From the NCBI GenBank assembly GCA_010092805.1, contig JAADYY010000119.1, forward strand, positions 1 to 6,974: a DNA stretch of 6,974 nt, in the 5' to 3' direction. Shown here piece after piece: positions 1 through 6,614 of this stretch. This DNA is from Chloroflexota bacterium (GTDB lineage Bacteria > Chloroflexota > Anaerolineae > Aggregatilineales > Phototrophicaceae). Every line of letters begins with the position of its first letter. Position 1 is the stretch's first letter. The notes beneath the pieces are model-generated. The model did not search any database. It saw only the letters and a list, made by a program, of their open reading frames with translations, and was not told where the DNA came from. The position numbers were made by a program, and so were the translations under genes.

Positions 1-480
1 GCCGAAATGTGGGCGTATGCCAACAATTGCTATCCAGAAATGACCTGGCTGGAAACGGTTGAAGCCCAGGAAGACAATATCTTGTCGTTCAACCAGGCAA
101 CGACCCTGATCAACAAATACGGCGAAGATATGGACGGCATCTTCGGGATGACCAGCGTGGCGACCCCGGCGGCTGCGGAAGCCGTGACTCAGGCCGGTGT
201 CTGCGGTGAGGTCGCGGTCGTTGGTCTGGCGACCCCGAACGCGATGGCTCCGTATGTTAACGACGGCTGCGTCAATTCGGTGGTGCTGTGGAACCCCATT
301 GATCTGGGGTATGCGTCGGTCTATGTGATGCGCGCTATCGCGGACGGCGAACTGCTGCCGGGCGCTACCGAGGTTGAGGCCGGGCGTCTGGGTACGCTCC
401 AGGTCGTCAACGGCAGTGAAATTCTGCTGGGCGCGCCTTTCATCTTCACCGCTGAGAACATCAACGACTTCGACTTCTAA
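1..480 (+). CDS. Sugar ABC transporter substrate-binding protein, LsrB/RhaS-like (C-terminal part)
   Basis: This is the last 159 codons of a gene that begins before the window; the frame is open from base 1, so the ATG at 7 is internal. The product resembles periplasmic binding proteins of the Peripla_BP_4 family, which capture a sugar and hand it to an ABC importer. The segment GIFGMTSVATPAAAEAV, then VAVVGLATPNAMAPYVNDG and VVLWNPIDLGYASVYVMRA, follows the second-lobe pattern of the AI-2 binding protein LsrB and the rhamnose-binding protein RhaS. The end, FTAENINDFDF, resembles the FNKENIGKYDF end of LsrB as I recall it. Three cysteines are visible (fragment residues 10, 68, 90); the last two could form a disulfide after export. 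A hairpin follows the stop codon. The ligand cannot be fixed from this fragment. A deoxysugar such as rhamnose is favoured because an aldolase gene lies downstream, which is inference. Confidence 0.85.
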   Translation, partial: AEMWAYANNCYPEMTWLETVEAQEDNILSFNQATTLINKYGEDMDGIFGMTSVATPAAAEAVTQAGVCGEVAVVGLATPNAMAPYVNDGCVNSVVLWNPIDLGYASVYVMRAIADGELLPGATEVEAGRLGTLQVVNGSEILLGAPFIFTAENINDFDF

Positions 481-510
481 GCCGTCGCTTATCGCCTAGA
501 AACACAGCGT

Positions 511-540
511 AGATGGCCCTCGCTTTGCCGGGGGCCGTCT
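511..540 (+). terminator. Stem-loop after the sugar-binding protein gene
   Basis: Bases 511-522 pair with 529-540 to give a 12-bp stem with two G-U wobbles and a 6-base loop (CTTTGC). It starts 30 bases after the stop codon at 480. No run of T follows (the next bases are GCCCGG), so it is either a terminator without a U-tract or an mRNA-end protecting or attenuating hairpin between the highly expressed binding protein and the next gene. The structure was found by eye; no folding energy was calculated. Confidence 0.5.
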
Positions 541-616
541 GCCCGGCCCTGCACTGACCGCGCTTCTCCGCAACCGCACAACGATCTTTGCACCCCAAAG
601 AGGCAGGCTACACACG

Positions 617-1747
617 ATGCGAATTGCTTATTTAGCGCTCACCGATGCTGTCACGGATGTTCGGCATTGGTCGGGGATCACCTATCATCTCTACCACGCG
701 CTCTCGCGGCTAACCGATGTGGTGCCCATTTGCATTGAAGAGCCGGAGTTGTCAGCGGCGCAGCGACTGTATTTCGCTGCGCGCAAGCGTGTGACGGGCA
801 AAAAATACATGCAGCACCTACACCCGGATGTGTTACGGCGCATGGGGGAGGCAGCCCAGGCGGCAGCAGAGCGCGCCGGGGCCGACGTTGCGATTGGTGG
901 GCAGGGGTGGTTTCCATACTGGGACAGCCCAACGGTTGCGGGTGCCATTATCTCCGACACGCTCTACGGTGCGAAGATCGATTACTACCCGAAGTGGTAT
1001 CGCTCCAAGCTGGACCCGCAGCAGATCCATGAGTTGAAATGGCTCGGCGAACGGTCTATCGAGCGGGTGTGCAAGGTCTTCGTGATGTCCGAGTTTGTGT
1101 TCACGAAGTCTGAAGCCGAACTGGGGGTGGGCGTGCCGCCGGAAAAGCGCGCCGTGACGCATATCGGCGCGAGCCTGCGCGATTACGCCCCACCCGCTGA
1201 TCTCAAACGCACCTTCGCGCCCCCCTGGCAGGTGATCTTTGTCGGCGGCGCGTGGGAGCGCAAAGGTGGCCCGATTCTGGTGCAGACCCTGGATCGGCTG
1301 TTGGCGCTTGGGTTGGACGTGCAACTCCATGTGGTCGGCGGTCGGCCCGCCGAACCCCACGAGCGAATCACAGCTCACGGCTTTCTCGACAAATCCAAGC
1401 CGGAGGATTTGCGCAAGCTGATCGGGCTGTATGAGCAGTCGCATCTGTTCGTTTTCCCCACACAGGCGGATATGTGTTCGTCCGTGCTGGCCGAAGCGTC
1501 GGCGTTTTCGCTGCCCGCCGTCGCCAGCCGCACCGGCGGCCTCACCGATCTGTTTGAGGAAGATCAGATCGTGTATGTGTCGCCCGACCGCTTTGTGGAC
1601 GAAGCCGTGCCAAAGATCATCAGTTTGATCGAGTCCGGCGAGTTGGAAAGTCTGGGGCGGCGCGCACGGCAGCGCTACGAGGCACACCTCACCTGGGACG
1701 CCGTCGCCATGAAAATCGTGCAGGGCCTTGAACCTGTCATCGGCTAA
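617..1747 (+). CDS. Glycosyltransferase, family 4-like (GT-B fold)
   Basis: A 376-residue cytoplasmic protein of normal length for a GT-B glycosyltransferase, which moves a sugar from a nucleotide-activated donor to an acceptor. The N-terminal Rossmann half starts MRIAYLAL and has HWSGITYHLYHAL (about 17-29), a pattern I associate with some GT4 members. The C-terminal half opens with VIFVGGAWERKGG (206-218), containing the Arg/Lys expected to contact the donor phosphate, followed by LHVVGG (237-242). The usual EX7E donor-site motif appears as D285...E293, with Asp replacing the first Glu, and SRTGGLTDLF (304-313) follows. No signal peptide or membrane segment is evident. The ATG at 617 has weak ribosome-binding sequence (AAGAGG at 598-603, 13 bases away; CAGG at 604-607, 9 bases away). 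It is 62 bp ahead of the aldolase gene and probably cotranscribed with it. Donor and acceptor are unknown. Confidence 0.82.
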   Translation: MRIAYLALTDAVTDVRHWSGITYHLYHALSRLTDVVPICIEEPELSAAQRLYFAARKRVTGKKYMQHLHPDVLRRMGEAAQAAAERAGADVAIGGQGWFPYWDSPTVAGAIISDTLYGAKIDYYPKWYRSKLDPQQIHELKWLGERSIERVCKVFVMSEFVFTKSEAELGVGVPPEKRAVTHIGASLRDYAPPADLKRTFAPPWQVIFVGGAWERKGGPILVQTLDRLLALGLDVQLHVVGGRPAEPHERITAHGFLDKSKPEDLRKLIGLYEQSHLFVFPTQADMCSSVLAEASAFSLPAVASRTGGLTDLFEEDQIVYVSPDRFVDEAVPKIISLIESGELESLGRRARQRYEAHLTWDAVAMKIVQGLEPVIG

Positions 1748-1799
1748 TGCCGTCCGCTTACGCACGAAACGGCTTGAGTCTCTTTAGCGAGTAGCACAC

Positions 1800-1805
1800 G
1801 AGGAA
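1800..1805 (+). promoter_or_regulatory. Ribosome binding site of the aldolase gene
   Basis: GAGGAA lies 4 bases before the ATG at 1810. It supports that start and independent translation after the 62-bp gap from the glycosyltransferase gene. Confidence 0.6.
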
Positions 1806-1809
1806 CAGC

Positions 1810-2562
1810 ATGACTACAGAAACGCTGACCGCGTTGGTCGAGATGACCCGCACGCTGGGCGCGCCCGAACGCGAGTACGTCATCATTGGCGAGGGCAACA
1901 CTTCAGCGCGCATCGACGATGAGACCTTCTGGGTGAAAGCCAGTGGGCGCGGGATGCACGGAATCGATGCAAGCGGATTTGTGCAAACCCGCTTTGCCCC
2001 GCTGCTCGATGCACTGGATCAAACCGATGCGGCGGCCATGCAGGAAGCGATGCGCACGGCCAAAGTCGATGCCGACGCGCCAACCAAGCCGTCCATCGAA
2101 GCGTCGTTCCATGCGATGCTGCTGGCCGACTGTGGAGCCAATTGGATCGCCCACACGCACCCGGTGCTGGTCAACCAGATCATGTGCAGCACCCGCGCGG
2201 AGCAATTCGCGAAGAATCGCATGTTTCCAGATGATGTCGTGCTGTGCGGGCCAGAGCTGGTGTTTGTGCCCTATGCTGATCCGGGGCTGCCATTGGCGCT
2301 TGCAATTCGAATGCAAGTGAAGGCATACATGAAGAAACACGGCGAAGCCCCCAAAGTGATTCTGTTGGGCAATCATGGGCTGATCACGTTGGGGCAAACG
2401 CCAGCGGACGCGCTCAATATCACGGCGATGTGTGTCAAAGCGGCGGGGATCTTCGTAGGGGCGTGTGCTGTCGGGGAACCAACTTTCCTCTCAGAAGCCG
2501 ACGTGATGCATATCTACAAACGCCCAGACGAAATCTATCGGCGGCGCATGTTTGCCGAATAA
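1810..2562 (+). CDS. Class II aldolase/adducin family protein
   Basis: A 250-residue cytoplasmic enzyme of the zinc-dependent class II aldolase superfamily, which includes L-fuculose-1-phosphate aldolase (FucA), rhamnulose-1-phosphate aldolase and ribulose-5-phosphate 4-epimerase. GEGNTS (27-32) matches the GNxS phosphate-site loop, and ASGRGMHGI (44-52) the following Ser-Gly turn. PSIEASFH (94-101) carries E97, equivalent to catalytic Glu73 of FucA. AHTHP (114-118) supplies H115 and H117, and GNHGLITLG (187-195) supplies H189, equivalent to FucA His92, His94 and His155. All key residues are therefore present and the enzyme is probably active. The family cleaves a ketose 1-phosphate into DHAP and an aldehyde, or epimerises a related sugar phosphate. 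FucA is about 215 residues, so this one is somewhat longer. Substrate is uncertain; the LsrB/RhaS-like protein upstream makes a deoxysugar plausible. MtnB-type dehydratases share the same metal motif and cannot be excluded. Confidence 0.88.
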   Translation: MTTETLTALVEMTRTLGAPEREYVIIGEGNTSARIDDETFWVKASGRGMHGIDASGFVQTRFAPLLDALDQTDAAAMQEAMRTAKVDADAPTKPSIEASFHAMLLADCGANWIAHTHPVLVNQIMCSTRAEQFAKNRMFPDDVVLCGPELVFVPYADPGLPLALAIRMQVKAYMKKHGEAPKVILLGNHGLITLGQTPADALNITAMCVKAAGIFVGACAVGEPTFLSEADVMHIYKRPDEIYRRRMFAE

Positions 2563-2603
2563 GCCGGAGATTTCGGGGGAAATGCGTCGGATGAGAGCAG
2601 AAA

Positions 2604-2644
2604 CGGGGTGAGCGTGCGAGCAATCAGCCACACGCCGCACCCCG
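2604..2644 (-). terminator. Hairpin between the convergent aldolase and permease genes
   Basis: CGGGGTG (2604-2610) pairs with CACCCCG (2638-2644), and after a small internal loop GCGTG (2612-2616) pairs with CACGC (2631-2635), leaving a 14-base loop. Read on the minus strand, the stem is followed by TTTCTGCTCT, a short pyrimidine-rich tail, so it best fits an end for the permease operon. It starts 25 bases after the DppC-type stop codon. On the plus strand it lies 41 bases after the aldolase stop and may work in both directions. CAGCCA (2625-2630) could instead pair with TGGCTG (2650-2655), an alternative fold. Confidence 0.5.
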
Positions 2645-2669
2645 CCGATTGGCTGTGTTGAAACGCGAT

Positions 2670-3581
2670 CTAGTCTTTGGCGGTTGGGTCGAATGCATCG
2701 CGGATGCCGTCACCGATGACATACAGGCACAGCACCGTGATGAAGATCAGCAGACCCGGCATCACCACCAGATGCGCACCTTTGGTGAAGAAAGTTTGCG
2801 CATTGGTGAGCATATTGCCCCAGCTTGGCTCCGGTGGCTTGATCCCCAGCCCCAGGAAGCTCAGTGCTGCTTCGACAAGGATCAACGTACCGATGTCAAT
2901 CGCCAACGTGATCACGATGATCGAGAACAAGTTGGGCAGAATGTGCACGAACATGATGCGAATCGGCGATGCGCCAATCGCACGCGCGCTGACGACGTAT
3001 TCGCGCTCACGCAGTGAGAGGGTTTCGCCACGCACCAGACGAGTCGTGCCCGTCCAGCCGAGTAAGCCGAGCACGATGATCAACGTTGATGCCGTAGGAC
3101 TGAGCACAGCCGCAACGATCAGCAGCAGGAAGAGCTGCGGGATCGAAGTCAGCGTAGCGATCAGCCAGTTGACGAAATCGTCCATCACCCCACCGAAGTA
3201 GCCGGTGGTGATGCCCAGCGACACCCCAATGCTCAAGGATAGGGCCGCCGCCAGAAACCCCACGCTCAGTGATACCTGACCGGCGAACAACAGGCGTGCA
3301 AGGTGATCCCGCCCCAGGTCGTCGGTGCCGAGGATATGCCCCGGCGCGCCAATGGGGAGGAACGTCGCATCGGCGTTGGTGCGGGTATAACTCACCCCCA
3401 ACAGATCAGTGATGAACGGCGCTCCCACCGAAAGCAGCGTCAGAATCCCCAAAACCGTAAGCGCGACCAGCGTTAGACGATCACGGCGCAGGCGGCGCAA
3501 CGCCAGTTTGGTGAGGGATTCGCCAGCGCTGCGTTCCTCATTCTTGACGTTGAGTTTGGCAACGGCAGTCTGTGTAGCCAT
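2670..3581 (-). CDS. ABC transporter permease, DppC/OppC type
   Basis: A 303-residue inner-membrane permease that pairs with the DppB-type protein to form the channel of a peptide/nickel/opine-class importer. A basic cytoplasmic N-terminus (about 1-35, with KLALRRLRRDR) is the OppC_N region, followed by TM1 (about 36-56). HILGTDDLGRD (82-92) is the characteristic external motif of DppC/OppC proteins. Further membrane segments lie near 103-128, 137-160, 165-178, 215-240 and 270-290. The EAA loop that docks on the ATPase runs from REREYVVSARAIGASP (191-206) to PN (216-217). ALSFLGLGIKPPEPSWG (239-255) and the C-terminal GDGIRDAFDP (290-299) are also family hallmarks. Length is normal. The start at 3581 is set by AGGAGG seven bases upstream. 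It follows the DppB-type gene by 15 bp, and no ATPase gene comes after it. Confidence 0.96.
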   Translation of the reverse strand: MATQTAVAKLNVKNEERSAGESLTKLALRRLRRDRLTLVALTVLGILTLLSVGAPFITDLLGVSYTRTNADATFLPIGAPGHILGTDDLGRDHLARLLFAGQVSLSVGFLAAALSLSIGVSLGITTGYFGGVMDDFVNWLIATLTSIPQLFLLLIVAAVLSPTASTLIIVLGLLGWTGTTRLVRGETLSLREREYVVSARAIGASPIRIMFVHILPNLFSIIVITLAIDIGTLILVEAALSFLGLGIKPPEPSWGNMLTNAQTFFTKGAHLVVMPGLLIFITVLCLYVIGDGIRDAFDPTAKD

Positions 3582-3588
3582 GAATGCG

Positions 3589-3594
3589 CCTCCT
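3589..3594 (-). promoter_or_regulatory. Strong Shine-Dalgarno site of the DppC-type gene
   Basis: AGGAGG on the minus strand sits 7 bases before the ATG at 3581 and begins just after the stop codon (3597-3599) of the upstream permease gene. The arrangement suits translational coupling and equal amounts of the two permease subunits. Confidence 0.8.
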
Positions 3595-3596
3595 GA

Positions 3597-4697
3597 TTAG
3601 TCGAACCGAATGCGCGGGTCGATGAGCGCATACAGAATGTCGGATAAAATGTAGCCCAACAGCGTCGCGATGGCTGTAATGATCACAACTGCCATCACAA
3701 TCGGGAAATCCTGCGCGCGCACTGCTTCAACGGCGAAGCGCCCCAGACCCGGCCACGAAAAAATCGTCTCGGTGATGGCCGCGCCGCCCAACAGGCCCGT
3801 GATCGCCGGGCCGAGGAACGTCGCCAGCGGGATCAACGCATTACGTGCGCCGTGACGGAACCAGACGCTGCGGCCTTTCAGCCCCTTGGAATGGGCCGTG
3901 CGCATGTAGTCCTGGCTCATCACGTCGAGCATCGACGCGCGGATGTAGCGCGAGTAGATGGCAATCGCGCCGGTCGCCAGCACGAAAGTCGGCAGAATCA
4001 GGTATTCGATGCGCCCGTAAATGGGAGGACAACCACCGATGAGGACTGGCGGACATCGACCGCCCATTGGTAATATTGGGCTATCCAGCCCAAGCGCGCG
4101 CGGGAGTGCCGACCCGAAGAGCATAATGAGCAGCAGCCCCAGCCAGAATACCGGAATCGCCTGGAACATCACCGCCATCACACGGGTCGCGGTATCGAAG
4201 CGGCTGCCTCTGGTGACCGCAGCGACAATCCCAATGGGAACACCGACCGACAACCCAAGCAGCAGCGCAGACGCCCCCAGTTCCATGGTTGCAGCCACCC
4301 GTTCACCAATCATGCTGGCGACATCACGTCGATAAAAGAATGATCGCCCAAAATCACCACGCAATACACCCTGACGGACACCTGGCGGTTCGGGTTCGCC
4401 ATCACCGTCTGCATCGAGCGGGATCAGGAAAGAGCTATCCGCTATGCCGTCGCCATCGGAGTCCCAACGCATCCAGTCATCGCCCAACAGCCAGCGCAGA
4501 TACTGTATGGGCAAGGGATCATTGACGCCAAGCCGCGCAGCCAGCTGCTGACGATCCTGCGGGCTGACATTGGGGCCGAAGGTGAGGGCGGCCACTGGGC
4601 CACCGGGAGCGGCGGTCATCAATAAATACGAGAGGATCGTGATGCCGAAGAATGTCGGAATTCCTTGCAGAAGTCGTCGTAGGGTGTACTTAACCAT
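3597..4697 (-). CDS. ABC transporter permease, DppB/OppB type, with DxDGDG insert
   Basis: A 366-residue inner-membrane permease, partner of the DppC-type protein. It begins MVKYTLRRLLQGIPTFFGIT, a typical DppB N-terminus with TM1 near 9-30, then the external conserved region LGVNDPLPIQYLRWL (56-70) and LRGDFGRSF (112-120). Other membrane segments lie near 137-162, 172-197, 232-250, 290-315 and 331-356. The EAA loop for ATPase contact is DYMRTAHSKGLKG (263-275) through RNALIP (285-290). The end, ALIDPRIRFD, is the usual DppB tail. Two features are uncommon: about 40 residues (71-111) inserted between YLRWL and RGDFGRSF, holding two DxDGDG loops, and a GGxCPP repeat (212-225) before TM4. The insert helps explain why it is longer than the roughly 310-340 residues usual for the family. 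The ribosome-binding site is only a G-rich stretch (GGGGCGG at 4703-4709). Confidence 0.95.
   Translation of the reverse strand: MVKYTLRRLLQGIPTFFGITILSYLLMTAAPGGPVAALTFGPNVSPQDRQQLAARLGVNDPLPIQYLRWLLGDDWMRWDSDGDGIADSSFLIPLDADGDGEPEPPGVRQGVLRGDFGRSFFYRRDVASMIGERVAATMELGASALLLGLSVGVPIGIVAAVTRGSRFDTATRVMAVMFQAIPVFWLGLLLIMLFGSALPRALGLDSPILPMGGRCPPVLIGGCPPIYGRIEYLILPTFVLATGAIAIYSRYIRASMLDVMSQDYMRTAHSKGLKGRSVWFRHGARNALIPLATFLGPAITGLLGGAAITETIFSWPGLGRFAVEAVRAQDFPIVMAVVIITAIATLLGYILSDILYALIDPRIRFD
4389..4463 (-). other. Paired calcium-loop-like motifs inside the DppB-type permease
   Basis: Codons 79-103 encode DSDGDGIAD (79-87) and DADGDGEPE (95-103), two copies of the DxDxDGxx(D/E) pattern seen in EF-hand-like, dockerin and thrombospondin type 3 calcium sites. 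They are eight residues apart (SSFLIPL plus the flanking residue) and fall in the first extracytoplasmic loop, between TM1 and TM2, where calcium is available. Calcium binding is inferred from the pattern only. Confidence 0.6.
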
Positions 4698-4772
4698 AGC
4701 TACCGCCCCGTTTGTCCAGTCAACTTGCTTGGCTTGATTGTCATTTTCTTGGTCGCTTACGCCTAAAGGGAA

Positions 4773-4799
4773 CCTCCACCGACGGTGGGCCGGTGGAGG
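4773..4799 (-). terminator. Intercistronic stem-loop between binding-protein and permease genes
   Basis: CCTCCACCG (4773-4781) and CGGTGGAGG (4791-4799) form a perfect 9-bp GC-rich stem with a 9-base loop. On the minus strand it begins 42 bases after the binding-protein stop codon and is followed by TTCCCTTTA, which is too poor in T for a strong terminator. A partial terminator or 3'-end protecting hairpin would let the binding protein be made in excess over the permeases, as is common in such operons. A 10-bp palindrome, GCGTTAACGC (4807-4816), lies just before it. Confidence 0.55.
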
Positions 4800-4841
4800 C
4801 TGTGATGCGTTAACGCTCAGAACCTGCGAGCATCAACATCC

Positions 4842-6599
4842 TTACTCAGCCGAGCGCACGCTCCAGGTGTCGATGTTCCAGTAAAGCTGCGCCGGGAACG
4901 GATCGAAGCCGTTGACTTCGGTGCGGGCGGCGTACATACCATCCTGCGCGAACATCCACACGTAGGGCAGTTCTTCCTGCATGATTTCCTGCATCTGGAA
5001 GTAGAATTCCGCGCGTTCCGCCGGGTCGCAGCCGGGCACGAACTGCGCCTGCTCGTTCAGCGACGTGAATTCGGCGTTGTTGAACGAGGTGAAGTTGCTG
5101 CCCGAACCCACCACGTCGCTGGCCGGGGTGAACAGCTGGGTCGAGTCTGGGCGATCCGGGTAACCGTTGCGCCAACCCAGGATCAGGGTGTCGAAGGTCT
5201 GGCTGTCCATGATGTCCAGCAGGGTGTTGAAGTCGATGGTCTGGAAGTCGACCTGGATGCCGACCTGCGACAGCTGATCCTGCACCAGGGTACCCATCGC
5301 GGTACGGCGGGTGTTACCTTCGTTGGTGTACAGGGTGAACACGAATTCGGTGCCCGCATCGGCGTAGAGCGCGTCTTCGGTGGCTTCCAGAACGCCATTG
5401 CCGTCAGCGTCAGCCCAACCGGCTTCGGCCAGCATTTCCGCGGCCATTTCCGGGTCGAAGGCGATTGGCGGCAGTTCGGTGTGGTAGGCCCACGACGCCG
5501 GGATCAGGTGTGCGGTCATGCGCGAGCCTTCACCAAAGACGGCGGCGTCGATGATCGCGTCCACATTGATGGCGCGGGCAATCGCCTGGCGCACACGCAC
5601 GTCGCCGAACAGCGGGTGGTTGCCCTGGTCAATCGCGTTACCGTCAGCATCCAGACCGTTCTGCGGGTTGGTCGGGTCGGCCAGGTTGAAGGCCAGGTAG
5701 TCCCAACGGTCGCCGGGGTAGCTGTAAACCTGCGAACCCTCGTCAGCGCGGATGTCGGCGCGGCGAGCGACGTTCGGGTTGTCCACCACCGACAGTTCGC
5801 CAGCCAGATACTGCTCAACGATGACGTTCAGATCCGGCACGTTGCGGTAGATGTAACCATCGAGGTTGACAAAGCCGAGGTCAGCATCGATGTAGTTCTG
5901 GTCGGCCAGCAGGCTGACCTGCTCACCGGGGCGGAATTCACCGAACGAGAAAACGTTGGCGGTGACCGTCGGGTTCAGGTTTTCTTCGAAGTCGTTAATC
6001 AGGCTGAGGTCTTCGGGGTAGATGTGCGACGGGACGGGTTCCAGGCTCGCAGCATCAAACAGTGCGTCGCACGCGGAACTGGCGAAGGTCACCTCGAAAG
6101 TGAAGTCGTCAACCGCTTGCACATCGAGGATACCGGTTTCCTCGCCCGGTGCAGCGACGATGAAGCTCAACGGGGTGTCCACAATGCCTTCCTGACCAGC
6201 AACAGCGGCATCCCAGACATACACCACATCCGCCGAGGTAATCGGCGTGCCATCCGACCAGACCATATCCTGGCGCATGTTGAAGGTGTAGACGGTACCA
6301 TCTTCGTTGATGTCCCAGCTATCGACCACTGCCGACGACGCCAGCGGGTTGCCTTCACGCGGGACGATGATCGCCTGCGACGGGTCAACCGACAGCAGAT
6401 CCGGGAAGAGGAACTCGGTGATACGGCTGCTGGCGGTATCACTGGCGATGATCGGGCTGAACGTCGCCGGGTCGCCACCGAGGTTCCCCTCGATGATGAC
6501 ACCACCTTCCGGGCCATCCTGAGCAGCGAGCGGCGCAGCCATCAGCGCCAGCACCACCACCAGAACCCCGGACAGCAAGAACTTGGTTGAAATCTTCAT
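4842..6599 (-). CDS. Extracellular solute-binding protein family 5 (peptide/nickel/opine class)
   Basis: A 585-residue secreted binding protein that delivers its ligand to the DppB/DppC-type permeases encoded just downstream. Residues 1-26 are a Sec signal peptide (MKISTKFLLS, hydrophobic core GVLVVVLALM, then APLAA before QDG, signal peptidase I type; no lipobox Cys). DINEDGTVYTFNMRQDMVWSDG (about 96-117) and the following TSADVVYVW (121-129) form the family 5 signature. GDVRVRQAIARAIN (332-345) and LAEAGWADADGNGVLE (390-405) are the other hallmark segments; the latter holds a DxDGNGxxE calcium-loop-like motif. Two cysteines (177, 524) could form a disulfide. The start at 6599 is preferred over an in-frame ATG at 6638: AGGAGTGA lies just upstream and the signal peptide then begins correctly. 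The mature protein is acidic. The ligand may be a peptide, oligosaccharide or other compound; this family cannot be assigned from sequence alone. Confidence 0.95.
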   Translation of the reverse strand: MKISTKFLLSGVLVVVLALMAAPLAAQDGPEGGVIIEGNLGGDPATFSPIIASDTASSRITEFLFPDLLSVDPSQAIIVPREGNPLASSAVVDSWDINEDGTVYTFNMRQDMVWSDGTPITSADVVYVWDAAVAGQEGIVDTPLSFIVAAPGEETGILDVQAVDDFTFEVTFASSACDALFDAASLEPVPSHIYPEDLSLINDFEENLNPTVTANVFSFGEFRPGEQVSLLADQNYIDADLGFVNLDGYIYRNVPDLNVIVEQYLAGELSVVDNPNVARRADIRADEGSQVYSYPGDRWDYLAFNLADPTNPQNGLDADGNAIDQGNHPLFGDVRVRQAIARAINVDAIIDAAVFGEGSRMTAHLIPASWAYHTELPPIAFDPEMAAEMLAEAGWADADGNGVLEATEDALYADAGTEFVFTLYTNEGNTRRTAMGTLVQDQLSQVGIQVDFQTIDFNTLLDIMDSQTFDTLILGWRNGYPDRPDSTQLFTPASDVVGSGSNFTSFNNAEFTSLNEQAQFVPGCDPAERAEFYFQMQEIMQEELPYVWMFAQDGMYAARTEVNGFDPFPAQLYWNIDTWSVRSAE

Positions 6600-6606
6600 G
6601 TGTAGC

Positions 6607-6614
6607 TCACTCCT
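6607..6614 (-). promoter_or_regulatory. Ribosome binding site of the solute-binding protein gene
   Basis: AGGAGTGA on the minus strand ends 7 bases before the ATG at 6599. It decides the start: the longer in-frame reading from 6638 would place 13 non-signal-like residues before the signal peptide and would run through this site. Confidence 0.75.

Noticed and set aside
833..1765. A 310-codon open frame on the minus strand, opposite the glycosyltransferase gene
   Set aside because: The plus-strand glycosyltransferase motifs are clear; the antisense peptide is rich in His, Arg, Gln and Pro with no recognisable domain.
2649..3201. Plus-strand open frames of 122 and 174 codons opposite the DppC-type gene
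   Set aside because: They lie over a fully conserved permease reading frame and have compositions typical of antisense shadows.
5481..6590. A 369-codon open frame on the plus strand, opposite the solute-binding protein gene
   Set aside because: The minus-strand frame has a signal peptide, a ribosome binding site and clear family 5 motifs. The plus-strand reading is rich in Arg, Val and Asp, repetitive in feel, and matches no family I recognise; it is the usual antisense shadow in GC-rich genes.
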